DNA of 64,000 nucleotides from assembly GCF_000372725.1 (NCBI RefSeq), contig NW_005201360.1, positions 188,725 to 252,724 of the forward strand, given 5' to 3'. Source of the DNA: Emiliania huxleyi CCMP1516 (taxonomy: Eukaryota; Haptophyta; Isochrysidales; Noelaerhabdaceae). Positions within the stretch are counted from its first letter, which is position 1. Every line of letters starts with the position of its first letter. The position numbers were made by a program, and so were the translations under genes. This document shows positions 1 to 9,014 of the stretch, piece after piece. The notes beneath the pieces are model-generated. The model had not been told where the DNA came from. It made no database searches and saw only the letters and a program-made list of their open reading frames with translations.

Positions 1-167
1 TTTAAGAGGCTCCCGCTGATCTTAGACCGCGCAAGCACTCCAGCGTGGCTAGCCACACTTAGACCCGCTAGGCCTCGAGGCTCAGAACTTAGACTACTAC
101 CCAACCAGTCACACACTCCAACTGACTGCGAGATATTTACGTCACGTATATCGTACTGGGTCACGAC

Positions 168-200
168 TCACGTAAAAGCAACTCGATTGCTTTTACGTGA
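168..200. repeat. Perfect 14-bp hairpin
   Basis: Positions 168-181 and 187-200 are exact reverse complements around a 5-nt loop (ctcga). The surrounding first 240 bases carry no recognisable gene. It could be the edge of a small foldback element or a transcript 3'-end hairpin; nothing else in view decides this. Confidence 0.8.
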
Positions 201-248
201 TTACGCGGCACGCGGCTATAGCTATTTGGGAGCTATTGCGTTACATCG

Positions 249-566
249 CTATTTCGGGCGTAGCCCGCTGAAAGGGCAGCCGCGCATGAGATCGGGCAGA
301 TGCCCCTCCAGCTTGGCCCTGCGGAGGCATTCCTCGAAGAGCTCCCCTCCGTCTATGTTCCACTTCCACTTGAACGCCGCCCCGGCCTCGTCCTCCTCGG
401 CCCCGCTCTCCGTCGCCGAGGCCCTGACAGCAACGCGATGGCCCAATGCGCCGATGCGCTCGGCTCTCCATGCTCTGTGCCTCACCGCGTCGCGGCGGAG
501 GCGGCGAGCACCTCGTGTGCCAGCGGCCCCCGCGGCCGCCGCCACCACGTAGTCCTCGTCTTCCAT
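249..566 (-). CDS. Doubtful short reading frame, unknown
   Basis: An open frame of about 105 codons starting MEDEDYVVAAAAG and ending FSGLRPK. It is acidic and Ala/Arg-rich, with an odd KWKWN stretch. I recognise no domain. It begins like the N-termini of some algal transposase-like proteins, but that resemblance is weak and no DDE motif follows. The GC-rich background makes spurious frames common, so this may be non-coding. Confidence 0.2.
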   Translation of the reverse strand: MEDEDYVVAAAAGAAGTRGARRLRRDAVRHRAWRAERIGALGHRVAVRASATESGAEEDEAGAAFKWKWNIDGGELFEECLRRAKLEGHLPDLMRGCPFSGLRPK

Positions 567-731
567 TTGCGGCGGGCGCCCGGCAGCCAGCGGCAGCCGG
601 CGGCAGCCAGGTGCAGCCAGCGGCAGCGAACGCAGTACCACGCAATTCGCCGCCCTCGTCCCGCCAACTCGTACCCCCCCCCCCCCCCAATCTTCTGGTT
701 CCACTTCCTACATATATTGTTTTGTTGTATC

Positions 732-794
732 TTGTTGGCAAATCAGGACACAGAGCTCACACAAATTCACAGTGGGAGGAAAACGGCGAGTCGC
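732..794. repeat. Dispersed 63-bp repeat, copy 1
   Basis: Starts ttgttggcaaatcaggacac and ends cggcgagtcgc. A second copy in the same orientation lies at 20512-20574 with three substitutions. The conservation stops sharply on both sides, as in a fragment of a dispersed mobile repeat or a shared promoter/5'-leader module. Confidence 0.85.
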
Positions 795-1174
795 AATTCC
801 TGGGGTCCTTACGTGGCAGGCCACCCTGTCCAGAGGCGGAGGTGCCTTTCTGGGATCTTGATATCGTCGGCCACGCTCTCCTTTCGTGGCTGATAAGCAT
901 TCGCAGACCAGGCAGATGGAGATGGCGGGGAGCACGGGTGTGACTGCTCACCAAGGCCGAGGACTGGTAGCACGACTCGCACCGACCCTTCACGAACCGA
1001 AAGGCCGTGCCCGGCGTGCAAGGGGCACGCACGGTAATCCGGCACGTGTTTGGCGCCCCATTCATTCCGTTTAGTTAGTTAGGGCTGGGTTGTTTTGTAA
1101 TCCCCACACTCGCTGTCGTGGGATCGCTTGTCACTGTGTGAGAGAGGTTCTTGTTAGGATCGGTTTCTCTCTTC

Positions 1175-1203
1175 ACCTGTGTTAGTGTCAGCGCGCGCCA
1201 GTC
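1175..1203. repeat. Dispersed 29-bp repeat, copy 1
   Basis: The sequence from acctgtgttagtg to gcgcgccagtc recurs at 11325-11353 with two differences. In both places a gtgcgaatga/gtgcgagtga-like stretch follows after a short spacer. A looser relative with tgtgcgccagtcc and a nearby tgtgagagaggc sits at 18590-18640. They look like pieces of one dispersed family. Confidence 0.7.
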
Positions 1204-1294
1204 GTGCGAATGACAATGACAATGAGTTGTTTGGTATTGCTAAAAATCTCTCTCTGCGAATGGGATCGCAAATTTCTCTCTTCACCTCGCCCCA

Positions 1295-1580
1295 GCCCTT
1301 CGAGTTCGCCGGCGAACTGGCGAACTGGTTCGTGAACTGGTTCGGTGAACTCGTGGTTCGTTCGGTTTCGGAGTTCGCTCTGGACGGCATCCCCTTGGTT
1401 CGCTGCATCGGTTCGGTCGTTCGCCCTTGGGTGCCCGAACCCTCGAACTAGTTCGTGAACTCGAGCCTTTTCTTTTCTCCTCCCCCCCCGACCCGCTTCA
1501 CACCCGCAGGCCGAGGAAACCAGGGAAGTTCGTCTGAACTGCGAACGAACCGCGAACGAACCGCAATATTTATATTTTGG
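1295..1580. repeat. GTTCG/CGAAC-rich simple repeat, block 1
   Basis: The pentamer GTTCG and its complement CGAAC recur densely and irregularly on both strands, for example ggcgaactggcgaactggtt at about 1311-1330. A second block of the same composition lies at 2545-2810. The two blocks bracket the doubtful minus-strand gene at 1743-2434. No coding pattern is evident in this block. Confidence 0.6.
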
Positions 1581-1742
1581 CTCTGCAGGCCTGTATAGTC
1601 CCTGGTTGCCTACTAGAGGCCTAGTATGCCTGGACGCCTCGGGGAGCCCCCGTCTCCCCCATTCTGCTCGCCAGTCAGCACGCACGGCGCCCAGGCACCA
1701 CAGGGCGGCCCTGCTCACAGCGCAGCCGGCACCATCGGGACC

Positions 1743-2434
1743 CTAGTCCTCGGAGCGGTCCAGCTGCGGGAACCGCTCTGGGGTGGGCGGGTCGATGCCG
1801 ACCTTGAGCAGGTAGCGGCCGGAGCCGCCGTGGGCCGAGCTCGGCTCCGGCTTCGGGACAAAGAGCGCCATCCCGAACTCGTTGACCGTCGTAGAGCGGC
1901 GCCAAACGGTCTGGTAGGGGCCAGAGCCGCCCAGCTCCGGGTGAAGGGGAAGGGGTAGCAGACCGGACCCGTAGTCCTGTGGAGGGTGGACAAGGATCAG
2001 CTTGATGGGGCGGTGCCTATGAGGTGGGGAAGCAGACCTCGGAATCGGCGACCGTCGGCTCCAGCGCCAATGCCGCCGCCGCCACTGCCTCAGCTGCCTC
2101 CTTAGTGGCCATCTCGGCGCGGCGGCGCAGCTCTGCGAAAGCCTTGGCCGGCTCCTCAGCGCCATCGAGGTCAGGCCCGGCAAACGGAACGGGCGAGGCG
2201 ACCCTCGGACACTTAGTACGCTGCAGGCCCGCGTCGAGGTAGCCAATCTCTTGCAGGAAACCGGCCGAAAATCGCCGCGGGTCGCTCATAGACCCGTTCG
2301 ATAGACCCGTGCTCACTGAGCTCGTACTCCACGGATCCGTAGTACGGAGGCGACGTGTTGATGGTGTCGGGTGGGGGTGGCGTGTCCGTGTACGGGGGCG
2401 AGTCAGTCCGAGCTGCAGAGGTGGGCGACGCCAT
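1743..2434 (-). CDS. Putative spliced protein of unknown function
   Basis: Three minus-strand segments read like protein rather than shadow. The N-terminal piece starts MASPTSAARTDSPP and runs through INTSPPYYGSVEYELSEHGS. A middle piece has DPRRFSAGFLQEIGYLDAG and an Ala/Glu-rich stretch. The C-terminal piece runs from PIKLILVHPPQDYGSG to FPQLDRSED and a stop at 1743-1745. They lie in different frames, so at least two introns are needed; a CATAG acceptor precedes the last piece near 2014. I recognise no family. The start at 2434 is the first Met before the Pro/Ser-rich segment. Confidence 0.35.
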
Positions 2435-2544
2435 TGTGAGCGCGGCACGGGGGCAGAGCGACCACGAGGTCGGGACTGACACGCACTAGTTCGTTCGTCC
2501 CATCGTAGTTCGATCCACGCTCGCTTTGCTGGCCACGCGGCCAA

Positions 2545-2810
2545 GGTCTAGCACGTGGCGCAGTTGCGCGAGTTCGTTCGTTCAGCGCGGCTCGTGGCTG
2601 AACTGCACACGCCGAACGAACGAACTTTCACAATAATTTTCTTTTTTCCTAAGTTCGAACGGAGTTCACGAACGTTCGTTCGTTTTCGCAGTTCGCGCCT
2701 TCCACAGCCGGCGCGGTCCGTTCAGTTTCGAGGTTCGGGCTGGGCCCCGCCGGCTGCGTTCGTTCGAGTTCGGAGTTCGCGAAATCCGCGCGAACTCGAA
2801 GGGCTGCCTC
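2545..2810. repeat. GTTCG/CGAAC-rich simple repeat, block 2
   Basis: Same composition as the block at 1295-1580: clustered gttcgttcg and cgaacgaacg on both strands, with no convincing frame. It lies about 220 bp upstream of the MMPL-type gene start and may form part of its upstream region. Confidence 0.6.
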
Positions 2811-3030
2811 GCCCCCCCCTCCCTAATATTAACCGGTCAGAGTACATTTTGGCCGGCTAATGTTAGGGAGGGGAGGCCAAAAAACGCATAATTTTGTCCA
2901 CTTACCAGGGTTAAGGGAGTACGGTGGCGGCCCGGTCGGAGTTTCTCTCCTCAACCTCACCTCGCCCTTCCAACCATTGTTGGCAGTCCGCCGCCGCCGC
3001 CTTGCTCGCCGGTCTGCTCCACCTCTCAGA

Positions 3031-5080
3031 ATGCGGACTGGCGCCGAGGAGCCAGACTCTCCATCGTCGCGCGCGTGCAAGGTGCTGCGCCGCATGTTTG
3101 TGCAGCGGTCACTGCATGGCGATGGCGACGCCGAGGCAAAGGCGAAGCAGCGCAGCACTCTCCCGCCGCCAGAGCCGCGTGAGGGTCACGGTCAAAAACG
3201 TGGCACGCTGCCAGAGCCGCCACCGCGTGATCTGTCGGGTCATGGTCAGAAGAGTGGCACGCTCGACACCCCGGAATGGGTCGTGACGTATGTGCGACTG
3301 CTGCGCAGCCGCTCCTTGCGCTGGCTCCTCCTGCTGCTCTGGTTCTCGCTCGCTGTCTCGGGCGCCTCCCTGTACTTTGCGCTCGCAAAACTCCTGAAGA
3401 TCTCTGTCGAGCCGCCGTGGGGCTCTGAGTCGGAGGCGGCCAAGATCACCTACGACCAGAACTTTCCTCCCATGCCGATTGTCCTCTTCGGGCTGCTGTC
3501 GACCAACCGCGTCAACGCGCCCAACCAGTCGCTGATCAACTCGGAGGCGGAGATGCAGCTCGAGCTGCTGCCGCCCTTCTTTTCGTACAACCCGGAGGGA
3601 GACCTCACCGGAGAGACGGAGAAGATAACGCTCGAGCTGAAGCAGCGCGTGCAGCCCTTCCTCGAGCCGGTCGAGTGGCCGGTCGAGGAGGAGGAGGAGG
3701 AGGAGGAGGGCGCGGGGCTCGGCCCTCCTCCAGCGCCGCCCGGCCGCTGGAGGCCAAAGTGCGAGTTCAACTTTTACTCCTTCTTCGACATGCCCCCCGA
3801 GGTGCAGATGGTGGCGCACTCCTTCCTCTTCCCGGCGAGGTCGCCGTGGAACGGGCGCTCGTGGAACGGGCAGGAGAGTGGGATGGTCGCCGTGCAGCCT
3901 CCGGGCGTGGACATGTTTAGCGTCTCTTCACGGCCTGTGGCGTGAACAGGAGGGGATGGTCGCCGTGCACCTCGTCAGCTGCTACGGCCACGCCGTCTAC
4001 GCCGAGTGCCTGTACAAGAACGACTGGTGCTGCGGGCCCGCATGCGAGCATTCTCCCCCCGCATCCTCGTCTCAAACCCTTCTCGGAGCCCCTTCCCGCA
4101 GGTTCTGCGAGCCGGTCGGCGAGCTGCTCGAGTCGTGGGAGGGGTACCGCCAGGAGCGGATCCGAGACTTGCCCGACTCGCCCGTCGACCTCACCTGCTT
4201 CTCCGAGCTGGGTCTGCGCGAGGAGATCCTCGCGGGCCCCGCCGCCCGGGAGGCGCGCAGCCCAAGCCAACGGTGCGGGGGCACAGACGGGGCGCGGGTG
4301 CGTTGACATCGTGTAGGCATCGAGTGGTCGATGGCCCTCTCTTAATCATTCGCAATTAGTGACTGATAATTCACAAGCCGTCGTGTAGGCATCGAGTGGT
4401 CGATGGCCCTCTCGACCGTAGCAACCTTCTTCGCCTTCATCGTGCTCGCCAGCATGCTGCGCAGCCTCGGCACTGGCAGGGCCCTTCCCTCTGAATCTTC
4501 TTGGACCCTTCCTTCCAGGAGCTCGCCACACATGCTGCGCAGCCTTCCTCTTCATTAATTATCATCAAGACTACTGTCAATTCTCACTGACCAGGTGCTC
4601 GCCATCATGCTGCGCAACTTCCGCCAGCTCCACCTCGTCCTCCTCAACATCGGCGCCGTCGGAGGGACAACGCTGCTGATCATGCGCGCGCCGCCCCTCG
4701 CCTGCCCCTCGCCTCCAACTCGCCTCGGCAGAGGCGCGGCGGAAGGAGCGAGCTGGGCGCGAGCACGCGCGGGGCCGCCCTCTGGCGCAGGTACCCCATG
4801 GCGTGCTATGTGATGGACGTCTGCGTGGGCGCGCCCCCTCTCTTCATAGGAGTGGGGCTCGCCATGTCCATCGACTACTCGCTCTTCCTCCTCACGCGCT
4901 TCAACGAGGAGCCACGGCGGCCGCTCTCTCCTCTCGCCCGGAACCTTTCTCGGCACCTTCTCGGAGCCTTCCCCGTTAGGAGCGCCTCGACGGCCGCTCG
5001 ATCACGCAGTCGCTCGAGATCGCCCTCGCCACTCAGGGCCACACCATCGTCGTCTCTGGTGCCCCCCCCCCCCCCCCCCC

Positions 5081-5116
<36 letters not shown>

Positions 5117-7281
5117 ACCACCACCAACCACCACCACCACCACCACCACCACCACCACCACCACCACCACCACCACCACCACCACCACCACCACCACCAC
5201 CACCACCACCACCACCACCACTGCGACTCTGTCTTGCGACTCGAGCAGGCGCCACCCTCGCCCTCTGCTTCACCTCCATGTTCGCGCTGCCGACCTCCAC
5301 AATCACCTCGATGGCGGTCAGCGCGGCGATAGCGGTGCTGCAGTCTGTGCTCGTCTCGCTCTCGCTCACGCCCGCACTGCTGCTCACCATGCCCCGCTTC
5401 TACACCGCCGACCGCATGCTCGGCCTCACCCTCGACGACACGCCCCTCGGCACCTACCGCCGCGGGGGCTCGTCCAACCGCGCCGGCTCCGTGGCGCTGC
5501 TGGACGGGGGCGCGACGATCGACCAGTCGGTCCTCCGTAGCCCGTCGCAGCCGAAGCAGGAGTCCCTCTGGGCACGCCTCGGCCGCGGCTCGCAACGGCG
5601 CGCGCCCGCGATGGCGGTCCTCCTCCTCGCCGCCGCCGTCCCCTTCTCGGCGGCGCTCACGCGCTTCTCGTACGTCGAAGACCTGACGCCGCTGATGCAG
5701 ACGACGCACCCGACCACTAAGGCCTTCCTCAAGATCCGCGACGTCTACCTGCCAGACCTGCCGCCGCTGCAGCTCCTGATCGTGGCGCCGTCGCAGAGCG
5801 CGATGGCGAGCCGCGAGTGGTCGCTGGCGACCTGCCACATGCTGCAGGACCTCGCCACCAAGGTGACCGATCGGATGCACGAGGAGGGGCACGACTGCAC
5901 CATGTACGACATATCCAGGACATGTCCATGACACGTCCAACACGTGTCCCATAGGAGGGGTACGACTACACCATGACGGCGGCCGACTTCAGCGGTCTGA
6001 TGATCCTGCGCGGCGGCTGCCTCGCCGAAGGCCTCTATTTTGGCGTGATCGACGTGATGCCCGCCGCGTACTGGTCCGGCTTCTACGACATGGCTGCCAC
6101 GATGCTCCACAACCGCGAGCAGACGGCGACTCGGGTCATCGTGCGCTGCCAGGTCGACTTCAACTCGTACGCCGGCGAGGCGTGGATGCGCGCGATGCGC
6201 TCCTCGCTGCCGCGGCCTGAAGTGATTCGGCAGCCGCTCGGGACCAGGACGCAGACTCATCGACCAGCAAATTGATGCTTCATCCATTCGTCAATAGGCA
6301 GCCGCTCGGGGACCAGGACGCAGACTCGATGGACTTCGTCGCGTACGGCCGCTGGGACGGCGTCGAGATCGGTTCGCTCCACCTGTATGGCAAGTCGCTC
6401 GATCAGATGGACGGCGCGCAGTACACGCTGCGCCGGATGCCTTACGTCGGCCTGGCCATCGCCGCGATCGTCTGCATCATCCTGGGCGGGCCAGGAGGAG
6501 GAGTTGTGACTTCTCACCAGAGTGACTCATGGTGACTGTGTGATACGATCATCACAGGCGGCTCGTTCGGCACGGCGCTCGTCCCCGTCCGCGCCGTGAT
6601 TTGCATCTCGTGGATGCTCGTCGTCACGATTGGCGCGTCGGTGATGGTGTACCAGCTCGGCTACCTCGAGGGACTCGGGATCCAGGCCCTCGCCCCGTCG
6701 GGGGAGAGACAGGCACTCTTCTGGCTCTCGCCCACGATCACGCTGGCCATCCTCGTCGGGCTCGGCCTCGACTACGACATCTTCCTGATGGACTCGGTCA
6801 TGGAGCACTGGCAGGAGGGCAAGGACGCCCGGTCGGCCGTGACCGCCGCGCTCGACCAGGCGGGCACCATCATCTCGGCCGCCGGCATCATCATGTTCCT
6901 CGCTTTCTCCGCGATGCTCGCGTCGACGACGCCGATGCTCAACCAGGTCGGCTTCATGCTCTGCGTCGGCGTCCTCCTCGACTGCTTCGTGACGACAAAG
7001 GTTTACCCCTACCCCCCCCCAACCGCCACCACCAATACCCCCCCCCCCCCACGAGCCCTTTGCCTTATCGTAGCCTCGGTGCCCTCTCCACCCACCGCAC
7101 TCTCTCTCTCTCTGTGGGGCAGGTCACCATTCCGACCCTCATGGCGCTCGTCCCCGACAACGCCAACTTTTGGCCGCTCGAGCAAAAGACGTCGAAGCGG
7201 GAACGGGCCTTCGGTGGGCAAACAGTCTTCGTACAACGCCCCCCGCCATCGATTCGCCGCTCGCTCTCTTGGTCGCACTAA
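3031..7281 (+). CDS. MMPL/Patched-like RND-family membrane protein
   Basis: Twelve exons join in phase to 1030 codons: 3031-3873, 3950-4026, 4102-4235, 4389-4441, 4595-4683, 4791-4908, 4980-5058, 5249-5883, 5955-6229, 6298-6485, 6558-7000 and 7123-7281. There are two RND halves. The first has an N-terminal TM (LRWLLLLLWFSLAVSGASLY), a soluble loop and TMs ending GLAMSIDYSLFLLTRFNE. The second has GLGLDYDIFLMDSVMEHW and FLAFSAMLASTTPMLNQVGF. These two motifs match the MMPL/SSD TM4-type signature G(L)xxDYxxFL. MMPL/Patched relatives export or sense lipids and sterols; the substrate here is unknown. The start is the first Met before a Pro/Gly-rich cytosolic leader. Three introns appear to begin with GA, one carries a CA/CCA microsatellite, and two junctions hold extra tandem copies of the exon head. 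Confidence 0.88.
4309..4413 (+). repeat. 33-bp exact direct duplication at an intron-exon border
   Basis: Positions 4309-4341 and 4381-4413 are identical (tcgtgtaggcatcgagtgg onward), separated by 39 AT-rich bases. Each copy holds a TAG|G acceptor and the first codons of exon 4 of the MMPL-type gene. The first copy runs into a stop, so the second acceptor (exon start 4389) gives the open protein. It looks like a recent second insertion or duplication at an existing splice border. Confidence 0.9.
5084..5220 (+). repeat. CA then CCA microsatellite inside an intron
   Basis: About 32 bp of CA repeat followed by about 105 bp of CCA repeat, preceded by a C run. It lies wholly inside intron 7 (5059-5248) of the MMPL-type gene, which is why this intron is 190 nt long while most of its neighbours are about 70. 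Confidence 0.95.
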
Positions 7282-7513
7282 GTATTTAGTTGGTCGCTCG
7301 CTGTCGCGCGCGGTACCATGTGGGTAAGCGACATGAGGTACGTGCACGTGGGTTCATTGTTGTACATTTTCGTGATGGGCGGCGAAAGACAGAGTTTTGC
7401 CAGCGCGATTTCTTTTCATCAACCCCCAGGAGGGGGGCCCATAAGGGGGGAGGTGGGGCGACGAATTCCTTGGACCTTGCTCGTTCCCGCTCTCCCTGCT
7501 GTTCCTTTGCCAA

Positions 7514-8446
7514 ATGCTGCTCCTCTACTCCTCTCTTCTCTGTGCTCCCGTCCCAGCTGACGAAGTGTACTGGGCTCCCGCTCCGCAACCGGCTCCGGCG
7601 GCAGCAGCCCACACGTCGGCGACAGTTCCCGACGCATCCGCTGCGATCTTCGCGGCTGCCGATGCCACATCGCGGCTGCACGCGCTCGACGCGGATGAAG
7701 CCTCAGCGGCAAATGACAAGCTTTTCGCCGCATTGGCTTCGCACAACGCCGATGAGGCCGCGACTGCCGCCAACATCGCGGCCAACAAGGCTGGCGTTGC
7801 TGCCGGCTCGGGATTTGCCGAGGCAGCGGCCGAGTTTTCAAACTGGCTCAGCACTGAGGAGGGACAGTTGGCGCTTGAAGCTGCCATTGAGCATTCCCGG
7901 CCTTCGCCCGAAGCTGTGGCGGCAGTGGCCAACGAAGCTGCAGAGCAGACCGCTGAGATCGCAGATGTCAAATCGGGAGAAGCAATCGAGGTGGGCGGTG
8001 TGGCAGTTCCGCTTGTCGCCTCGGCGGTGGCCACAGCGGCTCGGCTACTGCTGACAACGTACCGCCGCCAGGGTCTGGGAGGCCTCGGTAGGATTGCGCC
8101 GCAGCTCCTCACCCCTCTTGAGATGTATGCGGCGGACGCCATCACCTCTGGGCACATCAAGACGCTGGACCGAATCCGCTACGAGGCTGCACAGATCCCA
8201 AATCGCCGGGAGGAGTTCACGGTCATCCCCAAGGCGGAGGCGGCCATCGATTCAGCGCTCCTTTTGGCCACCTCCGCCGGGGCAGCAGCCCACGCAGGCG
8301 CCGTCTCGGCGGCCTCGGGCGCAGCTTCCACGCTCACTGACGCGACAAACTCGTGGCGCGTGAGCGAGGACACGCCGGCGACCGCTGCGCCACCTGATGC
8401 CTCGACCCGCTGCCGCGAGAGAGGATGCAAGGGTGCAGGTGAGTGA
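7514..8446 (+). CDS. Ala-rich protein, possibly secreted or organellar, unknown
   Basis: A continuous 310-codon frame that starts MLLLYSSLLCAPVPADEVYW, a short hydrophobic leader that could be a signal peptide. The body is Ala/Glu-rich and mostly helical, with NWLSTEEGQLALEAAIEHS, a hydrophobic VAVPLVASAVATAARLLL that could be a membrane segment, and a conserved-looking GLGGLGRIAPQLLTPLEMYAA. I recognise no family. It sits 232 bp after the MMPL gene. A GTGAGT donor-like sequence occurs at the very end (about 8437), so a further exon is possible, though none is obvious downstream. Confidence 0.5.
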   Translation: MLLLYSSLLCAPVPADEVYWAPAPQPAPAAAAHTSATVPDASAAIFAAADATSRLHALDADEASAANDKLFAALASHNADEAATAANIAANKAGVAAGSGFAEAAAEFSNWLSTEEGQLALEAAIEHSRPSPEAVAAVANEAAEQTAEIADVKSGEAIEVGGVAVPLVASAVATAARLLLTTYRRQGLGGLGRIAPQLLTPLEMYAADAITSGHIKTLDRIRYEAAQIPNRREEFTVIPKAEAAIDSALLLATSAGAAAHAGAVSAASGAASTLTDATNSWRVSEDTPATAAPPDASTRCRERGCKGAGE

Positions 8447-8695
8447 GGGCTGGGCACGCCGCGTCAACGCCAGCGCAAAACTCGAAACAAGACACCTTGA
8501 CAACATGCACATAGCATGTGCATACGGGGGGGGTGCTCCCCGCCCGCCGTGTCGGAGAGTAGCGACAGAGCGCAGCGAGTCTGATGCGAAGAATACATTG
8601 TGTGTCTGTGTGCCTCGTTTGTGTCAAGTGCATGTTGTATCGGGGAAATGACGCGTGCATTCTCTCTACCCCGAGGCGACAGCGCGACACGTGAA

Positions 8696-8726
8696 CGTGT
8701 CACACACACACACACACACACCGCAC

Positions 8727-8816
<90 letters not shown>

Positions 8817-8840
8817 GTGAGTGAGTGAGTGAGTGAGTGA
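8696..8840. repeat. Compound CA / GA / GAGT microsatellite
   Basis: CA repeat to 8761, broken once near 8721-8728, then GA repeat 8762-8812, then GAGT repeat to 8840. It lies in the 570-bp gene-free stretch (8447-9014) between the 3' ends of two convergent genes. No other feature is seen there. Confidence 0.95.
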
Positions 8841-9014
8841 CACTGTGTGTTAGCCAAAGATAGATAGCATTTAGCAAAAAAATATGTGGTCTCACACGAG
8901 GGTCGAGGGTGGCCTCGAGGTGTCCGATCTCTGCGCGTCTCCGCTGCGCTCTCCCGCTTCCTTTCTACTTTCACATCGTCTCTGTTCGTACCGCGGCACT
9001 CCTTCGCTCAAGCC

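Noticed and set aside
5002-5390. Poly-Trp, poly-Val and poly-Gly frames on the minus strand
   Set aside because: They are translations of the CCA microsatellite in an intron, not proteins.
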